Positions 1 through 10,885 of a stretch of 64,000 nucleotides of DNA are shown here, piece after piece (within the stretch, counting starts at the first letter, position 1; every line of letters starts with the position of its first letter). The notes under the pieces are model-generated. The model had not been told where the DNA came from, did no database searches, and saw only the letters and a program-made list of their open reading frames with translations. The DNA lies in the NCBI RefSeq assembly GCF_030265065.1, contig NC_080398.1, positions 930,001 through 994,000 on the forward strand, in the 5' to 3' direction. The translations under genes and the position numbers were made by a program. The stretch comes from Corythoichthys intestinalis (taxonomy: Eukaryota; Chordata; Actinopteri; Syngnathiformes; Syngnathidae).

Positions 1-782
1 TTCCAATAAAAAAAAACTGCACATACGCTTTTCACAACTAAAATGTGACGTTGAGTCACGTCTCGCTGTTTCCGCATGATGAACTCAGCATAAACTCATT
101 TTCATTGAGTAAGCATAAGTTGCTTAACAATATTACAGATGACATCAACATGCCTAACGGTATATGTGAGCTTACCTGTTGCTGTGTTCCCTCTCCAGTT
201 TCGGTCCTGTTATTACGTGAGCTTGAGGATGGAGAGCGGATACAGACAACTGGACAGAGATAGGGAGAGAGAACCGGAAGGTGGGAGCAAATAATGATGA
301 GGGGATGAAATAATATAAGCGATAACACAACACTGGCTTTGTGATAACAGCAAATGGAATCTTGCATTGAAAACAGATTTAAACCTAAGCTATCAAACAC
401 ACTAATTTACATTTTTGTGCGTTTTCTGAAACAGTCTAAGATGCCTGAAGATGGCACCAAACCCCCATCTATTAAGAAAGTAGTATGCCATGTCAACAGG
501 GGCGGAGTTAGAAAAATATTTATAGTGTGCCAGGCACTTTTTGAGAGTGGCAAATATTTAATGGATAATACATACATCCTCAATTCTTTTGACAGTTATA
601 TTATTTTTTGCGACAATTCGATTCAAATGCCTTTGGTCAGTTTATTACAAAATTATGTAGACATTTAAAGGGATCCACATTTTAGCAACTCCTTTAGCTC
701 AACAAATACACTGGATGGCAATAATTAGTCACAATACACAAACTATGATGCTGGGAGCCAGTTTCAGGAGTCTTGTCAAGAC
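1..782. other. Unassigned flank, no defensible gene
   Basis: No protein family or repeat end is recognisable here. Two stretches look weakly exon-like. On the plus strand an acceptor-like ACAG at about 439 is followed by a short open stretch (MPEDGTKPPSIKK) and a GTAGTA donor at about 477. On the minus strand a CCAG acceptor and a CAG/GTAAGC donor bound about 75 nt near 167-241. Neither gives a family-level protein match from memory, so no gene is called. Confidence 0.3.
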
Positions 783-2367
783 CAGTGGCGGACTTGGCAA
801 TTTTGGAGCCTAAGGCAAACATATCCAGGGGCCCTCTTCATGGGTCAGGGGTTAAAAAGGTGAGAATGGTGTGGAGGAAATATGTTCCGTTACTCAGAGG
901 TGTCGCGTCCCATTGGGCAAACCAGGTAATTGCCTAGGGCCCCCAGCCAGCAGGGGGCCCCAGAGGGTAATGATGGGAAGATCGATACCAAAATATCAAT
1001 ATTTCGATCCAGCGAGTTGAGTTTTAGGTATCGATCCCCAAGCAAAAGTATCGATATTTGGAATTAAGATACAGTATTATATTGTCTTTGTCTATTTTTT
1101 GCCTATATTTTTGTGCACACTTTTTGTACTACTTTAGCTACATCTTGTTTGTGAGAAGCAAAGTCCATACCGCATTATATAAAAAAGGTAAATGACCAAA
1201 GTGACATATTTAACAGTGAAGTATTACTGTAACCTAAATGTGAGTCTCCATTTTATTAATTTTTGATACAATGAGGACTAATCAGCCCACATAACATTCC
1301 ATAGGATAGTCAAGTGAACTACTACCAAGCAAGTTGCGTATAAAAAAATATATAAATTATTACTTAACATTTTAAATCGACACATCACCCCTTACTGTAT
1401 TTCTAATATTAACTATTATTACTTTTTTTTTTTTTAATTTAATTGCAAGTGACTATTGTTTATTGGATTTGTTTTTAATGATCTACTATTAGAGGGCAGT
1501 AACATGCTACTATTAATTCGTTCTTTAATTAGATCAAAAATATTTAACTTAGGTAGATTAAAATTTGATCAAATACAACGTGTAGCCGGGAAATGTTCTG
1601 CGTATATGAATTTAAGGGCAATGGCGCCACCAGGGGGTGGCCAGGGGGGGCCACGGCCACCCCTATAAATTGGTTGGCCACCCCACTGGCCACCCCGCTT
1701 GCCAGTATATCGTTAGATTGTTGAAGCATCAGTTATGCATTTCATCCCAAATGAATGCATTCATTTTGTTTTGTTAAATGGAGGGCTGTCAAATTTATCA
1801 CGTTAACGGGCGGTAATTATTATTTTTTAATTAATAACGTGAAAATATTTATCGCAATTAATGCATTCGCAGTACGACTCCTTCACGCATTGTCGCAAAC
1901 AGCCTACAATGGCGTCATTTTACTTCAATCCAGAGATAAGAGGCAGTGTCAAGTGAGTGGAGTAGATAAAAGCATTCTTTGGGGCTGTGCTTTTAATTGG
2001 CAAAAGCTTTGTCATCTCTCCCACAGCAACTATAAATATTGTGGGAAGCGATGTGGGGAAGAATGACAGGAGTTGACCTTTTTCTTAACACCCTGTAGTG
2101 TCCCAATGCAGAGAAAATATAGCATTTGCAGCCACCACATATAGTCATGGTTGCACCACTTCCCATCATGCATTTGGGCAGAACAGTTAAGTGCTACAGT
2201 ATCATTTACTGAAAGCTCAACAAATACACTAGATGGCAATATTTAGTCACAATATAGACCCTACCCACCGACGTCACAAAACCACGTGCTCGCTGTATGG
2301 TTCCGCCCACTTGTCCGTCATTTTGTCTCTGCATTAGCATTGGTTTCAATTGATCGAGCAATTTAAA

Positions 2368-2703
2368 ATGCATTTCATGGAAGACCCGGTGCTTTCGGAT
2401 GCCGTAAACTCACTGGATGTGTTGCATAAAAGGCGTTATGTGGAAAGGCTTCGTTCTATACAGTCGCCAGATCCATATTTGATGCCCAAATCGATGTTTT
2501 TCGACCCACTGTCTTCGCCCTGTCTGCCTGACATCTGCTACGCTGATATTTACAATTATCTTGTCCACACAAAATCAGCCTATTCTCACGAAAATTTGAA
2601 AAACTTCAAGAGCTTGGAGGCTTATAAATACTTCGTTGCTGGTTGGGTGAAACAGGTCCTCGTCCACGAAAATTCGGCAGGAATCTATCTTGTGCTTGGA
2701 AAG
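2368..2703 (+). CDS. First exon of transposon helper protein (partial)
   Basis: This 112-codon stretch runs from ATG 2368 to a clean donor (GGAAAG/GTGAGT, with GT at 2704). It contains FKSLEAYKYFVAGWVKQVLV and IYLVLGK, a block I associate with the N-terminal region of fish transposon proteins that carry a YqaJ-like exonuclease domain further on. The nuclease domain is not in the window, so only the first exon survives. Reading continues open for a few codons into the intron. It lies just inside the left terminal repeat of the ISL2EU-like element and faces the THAP exon. The exon boundary is inferred from the donor and is not proven. Confidence 0.5.
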
Positions 2704-2914
2704 GTGAGTTACGAAATTTTCAATTCAAAATCTTTTGTTATTGCTAACATCCACTGTCAAGTCTAATGTATTTCATGTCGTTTGTCAATGGAGTTAAGGC
2801 TTTTAATGTTTATATGGTTTAGCGATATCACTCTCACTACATACATACGTGTATGTTGTCGGCGATTAGCCTAGCAATGATCTTAATTGTGGTTATTTGT
2901 CAGCCCAAAACCCT

Positions 2915-3118
2915 CTAAGTATATCTTAAATGCATTTTACTGGATATAAAATGACTACTACATAGTCTGTGGTGATTTTTTGGTGCCCAGTTTTCACGTC
3001 GAATTGCAGCCATCCATTTCGCTCTCCTCTTTGGATCCCTCGGAATACGGTAAAACTTCAAGTCTCTCCTTCCATCTTCTCTGTTAGTGCAACCAACAGC
3101 CACACACGCCTTCACCAT
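2915..3118 (-). CDS. THAP-type zinc finger, transposase N-terminus (partial)
   Basis: This 67-residue reading starts with MVKACVAVGC and has the C2CH layout of a THAP DNA-binding domain: C5-x4-C10, C53-x2-H56, with Trp35 and the basic stretch DPKRRAKW between. The terminal AVPxxF box of THAP domains is missing because the ORF runs off just after the HF motif. That is as expected if an exon ends there or the element is internally deleted. In ISL2EU-type elements the THAP domain is the N-terminal DNA-binding part of the transposase. The catalytic domain is absent here. Confidence 0.7.
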   Translation of the reverse strand: MVKACVAVGCTNREDGRRDLKFYRIPRDPKRRAKWMAAIRRENWAPKNHHRLCSSHFISSKMHLRYT

Positions 3119-3965
3119 TTTGATTATTAATGTTAAGGAGCAGAAAAACACGCCGTAAATAGGAGGAATGTACGCAGCCGTAACAGGTTAACACTATGTT
3201 TTGACGGACAAGTGGGCGCCACCAGTCAGGAGGAAGGAGTTGTGACGTCACGTGGGTAGGGTCTATACAAAGTCACATTTTTCCTTTAAGAGTTACAAGT
3301 CTTTCTATCCGTGGATCCCTTTCACAGAAAGAATGTTAATAATGTTAATGCCATCTTGTGGATTTATTGTTATAATAAACAAATACAGTACTTATGTACA
3401 GTATGTTGAATGTATATATCCGTCTTGTCTTATCTTTCCATTCCAACAATAATTTACAGAAAAATATGGCTTATTTTAGAGATGGTTTGAATTGCAATTA
3501 ATTACAATTAATTCATTTTTAAGCCGTGATTAACTCGATTAAAATTTTTAATCGTTTGACAGCCCTAGTTAAATGTACACCTTATGCCTAATATATACAT
3601 AACACAATAAAACAGAATTGGAACTCAAAATGTTGACTGGAGAGTTAGGGACTATGCACATCAAATCATTAGTAACATCAAATATTACACAATACACCAA
3701 AGTATATCAGTAGTCGTGTCCTAATGTGTTTCTGATAGTTCTCCCCTGACCTTTTTACTGCAATAATATAATGAAACCTGAAATTATGGCTTTTAGTCTT
3801 GGCTACCCCAAGATTTTAAGTGGCCCCATCTGGCCACCCCTATGAAAAATTTCTGGAGGCACCACTGTTTAAGGGTCAGGGTTAAAGAGTGAGACTGACT
3901 AATCAGATTTTGTTGTTGATGGATTGGTTTGTGAGTTTGTAAGGAAACTGCTTTGCTAGTTGGTG

Positions 3966-4010
3966 TTGGTGTTATACTTATATAGCGCTTTTCCACCTTT
4001 CAAGGCGCTC
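3966..4010 (-). repeat. LINE2/SINE-type 3' tail fragment
   Basis: The stretch contains TATAGCGCTTTTCCACC and CAAGGCGCTC. Its reverse complement recurs at 33701-33745. It resembles the shared GCGCTATATAA tail of fish L2-derived LINEs and SINEs. No LINE coding sequence is attached. Confidence 0.4.
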
Positions 4011-4925
4011 ACCACCTACTGGTGACGTTATTAAAAGCAGCAGTTTTTCCATTGCAATGCATATTTAACACAAAGAGACTTTTAATAGTTTTTGAGTGCT
4101 TGCTGTAGTTGTACATTAGATATCATCAGAATGGCTGAGAACTCTGCAGGGTTGTGTATATAAATATATATGTGTTGTATAGAAAATATGAACTTCTGGT
4201 ATCGATATCGGATCAGGATCGCAATATTTGGCCTTGGTTTACTTGGTATCGGATCAAATCCAAAATCACTGGTATCACGCATCACTACCAGAGCGCCAAC
4301 AGATTTAGCACAAGCATCTTTACTGCACTGTCGCAGCGATAAGTGTAGGGAGTGTTTCAATACAATGGAATCATTTGGCAGATTACCTAACAATGCTGTT
4401 ATCAATCCCAATCAGTATTTACCATGTCACGTACATTATACATGTTTAAGAAAGCCCAATCAGCTATTAATACCACATGATTGTTTAAAGACTCACCAAG
4501 TACTTTCTGGAAGGTCCATCCCAAGTTTTCTATATTTATTTTCACAGGCCACCTCATTATTCATGTGACTACTTAAAGAAATGGGGATTTTTCCCAAAAA
4601 GTCTATTGATGGGTTTTTCGTATTCCTCGTTGTATACTGTATTAGAAAAATATACCATATAGGCATCTAAAATAACCCTAAACAATTTTATTAGCAAATG
4701 TAATACTCATTTCGGTTGGTGGTCCACCAATCAGTGGTTTTTACGGAATAATTTGAATTTGGTGGGTCGTACGGCCAATCTGACTACTGATTTCACACAA
4801 AGGTATTTACCTCCCCATCCGATGGAAGTCCAACTGTCCCCCTTACTTGCACACTCTCGAAGGGCCACATGTTGCTTGTTGCCTGGGGCCCCCGGGGACC
4901 CTTGCTACGCCTCTGCCGGTACATT

Positions 4926-5270
4926 AGGGCTGTCCTAAACGACACATTTTCTCCTGATTGGTCAGCCAACTAGTTTTACGATTAGTCGACTAATCTAATA
5001 ATTTTCTTTTTTTAACTAATTTAGCAATGAAATTTTTGTTGACGCTTAAAAATTCACAAAACCATTTTGGAACACTTAAATTCTTTATTAAAATACAAAT
5101 GATCATGTAAATAACAATAATTAATCACAATTAAACAATGAGGTTAAATGCTGATAGCATTTACTAGTGCAAAAGAATGGAAAGTAAACAGATTCAGAAC
5201 ACTGACTTTGCCATTCCAAAATTATTTAAAACAATTCTTAAAAAAATTCTAGCATTATTATCATAATATT
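4926..5270 (+). mobile_element. hAT-like element fragment (TAGGGCTGTCC end)
   Basis: It starts TAGGGCTGTCCTAAACGAC followed by GATTAGTCGACTAATC, a hAT-style end. The interior 5060-5270 is matched in reverse complement at 10690-10885. The right end is not visible; a second repeat begins at 5276. Confidence 0.5.
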
Positions 5271-5275
5271 CTACT

Positions 5276-5600
5276 TAGGGTTGTTCTAATCATGTTTTTT
5301 TGCTCCCGATCCGATCCCGATTCCTTTTAGTTTGAGTATCTGCCGATCCCGATATTTCCCGATCCGATTGCTTTTTTTTTTTGCTCCCGATTCAATTCCA
5401 ATCATTCCCGATAATTTTTCCTGATCATTTACATTTTGGCAATGCATTAAGAAAAAAATGAATAAAACTCAGACGAATTTATACATTCAACATACAGTAC
5501 GTAAGTACTGTATTTGTTTATTATGACAATAAATCCTCAAGATGGCATTTACATTATTAACATTCTTTCTGTGAGAGGGATCCATGGATAGAAAGACTTG
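5276..5600 (+). mobile_element. hAT-Q element, right-truncated copy
   Basis: It begins TAGGGTTGTTCTAATCATG and continues with CCCGATCCGATCCCGATT, matching the complete copy at 61160 onward as far as GGATAGAAAGACTTGTAATT. The right terminus is not present. Confidence 0.6.
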
Positions 5601-5659
5601 TAATTCGCCCTTTCTTTTTCCTCCTCAGACAAAACTTTCTGGATCTGTCGCTCTGCCAT
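5599..5659 (-). pseudogene. Transposon ORF 5' fragment (MAERQIQKVLSEEEK)
   Basis: An ATG at 5659 opens MAERQIQKVLSEEEKER. A diverged copy of the same start, MAEQQKRQKVLSEEEK, lies on the plus strand at 9468. In fish genomes an opening of this kind is seen in multicopy, transposon-associated proteins, but I cannot name the family securely. Here the sequence passes straight into the 3' part of a hAT-A-like repeat (AAGTCTTTCTATCC), so only the first 20 or so codons remain. Confidence 0.4.
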
Positions 5660-6143
5660 CTTTGCAGAATTCGTGGGAAAGCGTTTGCATCGACTTCCGT
5701 CTTTATAATGAATGGGGAATGGGGGAAGTGACGTATGCTGTAAAGCAGTCAGCACATTTGTAGTTTTTTTTGTGTGTGTGGCAGGGTTCCTGCTACCCTC
5801 CTCGAAGTCAATTAGTCCCGGTGAAAGCGATACAGACCCCCTCAAGACAAGGGTGTAGGTTTGGTCTCAATAGAGGTAGGGGCGATATAACAGCATAGCC
5901 TGCATGTACACTTTTTGCTGGGGACGGGACATTAATAAAACCAAACAGATTGGGTGAACGGGGGTCAGAGCTACATTTCTCACGCTCATAATTTTTCTTA
6001 AGTCTAGTCAAATAATTTTCGCCATTTTGTTTTGAGTGTTAAAGACTAGTTTCAAGAAATCTAAGTAAGTACAATTTTCTTGAAGCACCGGCAGATATTT
6101 TCACTTATTTCTAGTAGATTTACACTGAAAACAAGGGAATTTA

Positions 6144-6639
6144 CCGTATTTTTCGGACTATAAGTCGCACCTGAGTATAAGTCGCACCAGCCATAAAATG
6201 CCCAATGAAGAGGAAAAAAACATATATAAGTCGCACTGGAGTATAAGTCGCATTTTTGGGGGAAATTTACTTGATAAAATCCAGCACATAGAACAGATAT
6301 TTCATCTTGAAAGGCAATTTAAAATAAAAAAAAACAATATAGAACAACATGCTGAATAAGTGTACAGTATGATAATGTTACATGATGCATGAACAACAAA
6401 ATGCGAACGTGGCCAGTATGTTTACGTAACATAGCTATTAAGAGTTATTCAGATAAGTATAGCATAAAGAACATGCTAACAAGTTTAGCAACCATCAGTG
6501 TCACTCCAAAACACCAAATTAACATGTGAAATGGTATCATAATGTGTTAATAATTTCACACATAAGTCGCTCCTGAGTATAAGTCGCGCCCACAGGCAAA
6601 CTATGAAAAAAACTGCGACTTATAGTCCGAAAAATACGG
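6144..6639. mobile_element. pogo-like MITE (CCGTATTTTTCGG ends)
   Basis: Inverted ends CCGTATTTTTCGGACTATAA are flanked by TA on both sides (6142-6143, 6640-6641). Internal copies of CTGAGTATAAGTCGC occur near both ends. The larger relative at 53140-56110 carries a pogo/Tigger-like transposase tail, which supports the family call. It is non-coding, about 496 bp. Confidence 0.75.
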
Positions 6640-6805
6640 TAACTAGTTTTAAGAAGGTGTGTTTTTGCAGTGCATATGTATTGGTTCAGGTGATCCACCG
6701 TTTGATTCAAACCTTTGTTTTAAATACCTACTAAAGAAACATTTTGAAAACTTCCAGAATAAATGTCTGGATTTTATTAGCAAGTTTAAATTGCACTATT
6801 TGAAC

Positions 6806-7428
6806 TAGAGCTGTCAAAATTATCGCGTTAACGGGCGCTAATTAATTTTTTAAATTAATCACGTTAAAATATTTGACGCAATTAACGCACATGCCCCGCT
6901 CAGATTAAAATGATAGCACAGTGAAATGTGTACTTGTTGTGTTTTTCGGAGTTTTGTCGCCCTCTGCTGGCGCTTGGGTTCGACTGATTTTATAGGCTTC
7001 AGCACCCATGAGCATTGTGTAAGTAATTATTGGCATCAACAATGGCGGGCTACTAGTTTATTTTTTGATTGAAAATTTTACAAATTTTATTAAAACGAAA
7101 ACATTAAGAGGGGTTTTAATATAAAATTTCTATAACTTGTACTAACATTTATCTTTTAAGAACTACAAGTCTTTCTATCCATGGATCGCTTTAACAGAAT
7201 GTTAATAATGGTAATGCCATCTTGTTGATTTATTATATTAAATACAGTACTTATGTACCGTATGTTGAATGTATATATCCATCTTGTGTCTTATCTTTCC
7301 ATTCCAACAATAATTTACAGAAAAATATGGCATATTTTATACATGGTTTGAATTGCGATTAATTACGATTAATTAATTTTTAAGCTGTAATTAACTCGAT
7401 TAAAATTTTTAATCGTTTGACAGCCCTA
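6806..7428. mobile_element. hAT-A element, complete (623 bp)
   Basis: The ends TAGAGCTGTCAAA and TTTGACAGCCCTA are flanked by exact 8-bp duplications ATTTGAAC (6798-6805 and 7429-7436). The interior has the family block CGCCCTCTGCTGGCGCTTGG. It is non-coding. The unmarred duplication suggests a fairly recent insertion. Confidence 0.9.
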
Positions 7429-7848
7429 ATTTGAACATAAATTATATTACCAAACACAATAAATACAAACCTGTTAATAATCTCTTAATTACCCAGGTAT
7501 GCCAAAAGTAAATATTTGTTTTAAGATTTTCAGGAGCAATATTAGTGGTGTGTTCCCCACCTCCACAGCACTGACGTCTTTTTACATTACTTACAGTGGC
7601 TGTTGCTGACAGGGAAAAAAAAATAATACTCCTCGTCTTTGAAGGGGGCGGAGGAGGCGGCATGTTATATTTGTGTTGGGGCTGAGGTTGTGTGTGGGAG
7701 GGAAAGGGGTCAAATCATCAGCCAATCAAACGTCAATTTGATTTAAAAAAAAAAAAAAAACTGACTGGCAGATTCAGCAAGTGAAAAGGGATGAATCTAA
7801 GTTTGAACATAAGGAAAGTAATTCACTTAATAATGGTAGGGTCAATTC

Positions 7849-8403
7849 CAGTGCTGCAACGATTAATCAATTAACTCGAGTATTCGATTAGAAAAAAATA
7901 TTCGAATTAAATTTTGTTGCCTCGAGTATTCGTTTAATTAAAGTGGTGTTGTAATGTTTTATTTTGAAAGTGTTTACATTTAGTTTATTGATTAGGGTGG
8001 ATACATTGCCCTCTGGTCTGCCTCATTTCACATGGCTGAATCCAACTGCTCCCTGTTAAGACCAACGTAAGCTAAGTTTTCCTTTGGGCTAATGTTTTTT
8101 AATGCATTCCTAAATTAGTTTATATGTATATTTAGCCTTTTTTGTGGGAATATGAGTCTGAACCATTTGTTAAGAGCATTGGAAAAAAAGTTAGCATTCA
8201 TTTAAACTAGCGGAATTTTGCCATGTAAGTTAGCCAATTGTTCTTTTGTTGTACATAGATCCTCATTTATTTATTTTGAATACCGTTTGAGGCTCAGCTC
8301 AGATATTTTAATTTTTCATGTTCCTTTTCCGATCACTCGATTATTCGAACTAACTAGTTCATCGATTAATCGACTACTAAAATAATCGATAGCTGCGGGC
8401 CTA
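7849..8403. mobile_element. hAT-B element (CAGTGCTGCAACG ends)
   Basis: The left end is CAGTGCTGCAACGATTAATC and the right end ATCGATAGCTGCGGGCCTA. Exact 8-bp duplications GTCAATTC lie at 7841-7848 and 8404-8411. It is non-coding and belongs to the same family as 34385-34907. Confidence 0.85.
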
Positions 8404-8454
8404 GTCAATTCTATCCTTAAAACATATGGGAAGACACTCTAAATGAACTACGTA

Positions 8455-8506
8455 CAGTGGGGAGAACAAGTATTTGATAGAATGTCAAATACTTTTTCTC
8501 CACACT
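8455..8506. mobile_element. 52-bp Tc1-like terminal-repeat remnant
   Basis: CAGTGGGGAGAACAAGTATTTGAT is followed after a few bases by its complement ending in CACTG, with TA on both sides. It is essentially two fused Tc1 ends with nothing between. Confidence 0.6.
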
Positions 8507-9467
8507 GTATATATCTGAACTCATTATATAATGCAAATAAGGTTGCTTAAAAGTTGGTGGGGACAATTTGAGCATCTTGAAAAGTTGCTAGTGTTATGTC
8601 CCTACTGTCCCTATGCAAACCTATTCCCTTGCCTTAAGAGCATAAAAGAGGTATCATTCAGTCAGTCTAGTTGTTAGTCGACATATCATCACAAATGTTA
8701 TGAAAATATTTTCTAAAGGTTGAAAAAGTTACCTTAGTTAGTTGAATTGACTTTTTTAAATCTGAGCTGACTGGTGTGACAACTGAGGTGGCAGTTGCCT
8801 ACCCATGCCACCCTGGTGGATCCGCCCCTGCATGTCAAGGGAACTCAGGGTTTTTAGATACAAGCCAGCGCTAAATTGTTTTTGTCTCGAGATAAAGACA
8901 AAAATGGACAAAGAGGAGGCCTCAATGACACCCTATTGTTGAACCGCCCACCGCACCCTGAAACACACCCACATACAAAAAGCCATCACACCCTAAAAAT
9001 GAGAACTAAAGAAACCTTTTTAATTAAGGGTGAAATTACTTTAGCAAACTGGAAATTCTAGTTTCCGTCATTCAACTTTAGTAGGAATATTCTTGTTTTG
9101 GACAATACAATTTTGCTGTGTGCAATATTTCCTCTGAAGAAACATTATAACATTGCCAGCTCTAACTGTTTATAGTTGTCAGTGGCAACCACTGTGTTAA
9201 AAACAGGTAAAGAACACACTTCAGTGACGTGTCAAATTGCTTAAAAACTAGGTCATGTATCAAAGCATAACTTATCACATGCTGTCAAATGGCAGCAGCC
9301 TCTCCTTCGCACAGCCGAGTTAAATGGAACCAGGCCCTCGTAGTTTTGTTACATCATCACACAAGAACATATTTTTCCAAGTGGGGGAAAAATCACCCCC
9401 TCACTCATGTCATTTTTTTGTTCCCACAAAACCATTTGGAAATGGAAAACCAACTGCAACTGCTAAG

Positions 9468-9560
9468 ATGGCAGAGCAACAAAAAAGACAAAAAGGTTTT
9501 GTCCGAGGAGGAAAAAACGGGAGGTTACCAGGATACCCAAGAATAAACATTTCACTTGCT
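9468..9560 (+). pseudogene. Transposon ORF 5' fragment, second copy
   Basis: An ATG at 9468 opens MAEQQKRQK and continues with VLSEEEK after a one-base phase change. It is followed in another phase by RINISLA, as expected for the next segment of the same transposon protein family as the copy at 5599-5659. The two frames needed to read it show it is broken. Confidence 0.4.
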
Positions 9561-10689
9561 GCCGTAATGCCCCCTCTCCATCGCTGACAAGTTAGGGTGG
9601 GGGGGTTAGCCACACTAAGCCACATGGTTGTTAACCGTCATATGCTGTTGTTTAGCCACAACTGGATTCATTAACTTATTACTTCTCAGGCTTTCCCCTA
9701 CATAGTAATAATCGTGGCGCTGCGCCACACCAAAATAAAAGCCGCCAACCTCGCAGATTAGATTTTTTTTTTTGTGTAAAATTCTACTTTTTAATTCGTA
9801 TTATTCAACATGACATCTAAATGAATATAAGAAGCTCATTTTTACGAACTATTTGCCATAACTCGTCTGAAATAGCCCGACAAATTGTTCCTTTACACGG
9901 TTTATTTTGAAAAGCGCATCAATTCTCCTACTGAAGGTTTGCGCCTGGATCGAAATGGGGAGAAAAATCCATAGAAAGGCATTTGAAGTTAATGAATTTA
10001 CCTCTGGCTAATACTGTAAAAATGACCTTAATATTGACATTGACGTAAGTTCTTTGTGGCGTGTCTTTGACCCGAATCGTCGCCTCCTAGTATAGCATTT
10101 GCTCGGCGCTGACGTCACTCGTTGTAATTTCAGATGAGGATTTTGAAGTACAGTATTTTGGAAACACAAAAGTTCCTGAATACGAGGGTCCGCTAACAAA
10201 ATGACCATTATTGTTGTGGTGATCTAGACCGTCACCATAGGCGGATCTACTATTCAGGCGAAGTAGACGATCGCCTTAGGCCCCCAACCAAAGTTCCATG
10301 AGAGCCAAAGTTCAGTGAGGGAGAAGTTGAGAACAGGCCTCTAATGCCTCTTTTAACTTTCTTCTTCTTCTTCGCACCGAACATAAAATACACGACCGCA
10401 CACCCTGTGGTGAAACAATGTAGTACAGTTCCAATCAGTCGTACAATAACACTTAACAGCTGGTTAACAGCAAAAGTACGTCAAGTTCGTCATATAAATA
10501 ATGATTTCTGGAGTTAATCCCACATACTTCAGAATTAATATTATAATACGTTTAATAAATACTACGTAATACAGATTCTACACTAAGAATAGATTTCAAA
10601 TTACACTCTTCATGTCAAATATGATTGGCAATGAATAATTATTGTAATTATTATACTACTATTATATATAGTAGTATACTATAATAATA

Positions 10690-10885
10690 TTGCTAGAATT
10701 TTTTTTTAAAGAATTGGTTTGAATAATGTTGGAAAGGCAAAGTCAGTGTTCTGAATCTATTTACTTTCCATTCTTTTGCACTAGTAAATGCTATCAGCAT
10801 TTAACCTCATTATTTATTTGTGATTAATTATTGTTATTTACATGATTATTTGTACTTTAATAAAAAATTTAAGTGTTCCAAAATA
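10690..10885 (-). mobile_element. hAT-like fragment, reverse copy of 5060-5270
   Basis: The reverse complement of this stretch matches 5060-5270 through TTACTTTCCATTCTTTTGCA and TTTAAGTGTTCCAAAATAG. Neither element end is preserved here. Confidence 0.5.

Larger units (their letters stand above)
2256..3264. mobile_element. ISL2EU-like deletion derivative with ~65 bp TIRs
   Basis: The termini AGACCCTACCCA and TGGGTAGGGTCT begin imperfect inverted repeats of about 65 bp. These share the distal block CCCACTTGTCCGTCA (2308-2320 and its complement at about 3200-3214). The related host repeat at 61499-61560 reads uninterrupted through CACAATATACAAAG, so the insertion duplicated AT (or TATA, since the ends are ambiguous). 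Two convergent partial genes lie inside: one of the helper type found beside YqaJ nucleases (+) and one THAP zinc finger (-). Known family feature: ISL2EU elements pair a THAP transposase gene with a YqaJ-type nuclease gene. The middle, with both catalytic regions, is missing. Confidence 0.7.
1781..3567. mobile_element. hAT-A element, long subfamily (TAGGGCTGTCAAA ends)
   Basis: The ends GAGGGCTGTCAAA and TTTGACAGCCCTA are flanked by exact 8-bp duplications GTTAAATG (1773-1780 and 3568-3575). An internal block (about 1980-2255 and 3265-3300) is shared in reverse orientation with the element at 61160-62194. That copy gives the empty site for the ISL2EU insertion at 2256-3264. Without that insertion it is about 780 bp. 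It has no transposase. Confidence 0.85.
1619..3867. mobile_element. hAT non-autonomous element (CAATGGCGCC ends)
   Basis: The left end is CAATGGCGCCACCAG and the right end CTGGAGGCACCACTG. Exact 8-bp duplications TTTAAGGG lie at 1611-1618 and 3868-3875. Its own sequence is only about 450 bp; the rest is the nested hAT at 1781-3567. It has no coding capacity. Confidence 0.8.
896..4913. mobile_element. Old hAT-like outer element (nest host)
   Basis: The left end reads CAGAGGTGTCGCG and the right end CTACGCCTCTG. Both are followed inward by a CCTAGGGCCCCC or CCTGGGGCCCCC block in opposite orientation. The flanks CCGTTACT and CCGGTACA agree at 6 of 8 positions, as expected of a decayed hAT duplication. 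Younger elements, including the 1619-3867 hAT, lie inside. Boundary confidence is low because the duplication is imperfect. Confidence 0.35.

Noticed and set aside
440-477. Possible short exon reading MPEDGTKPPSIKK
   Set aside because: Acceptor and weak donor are present, but there is no partner exon or family match in the window.
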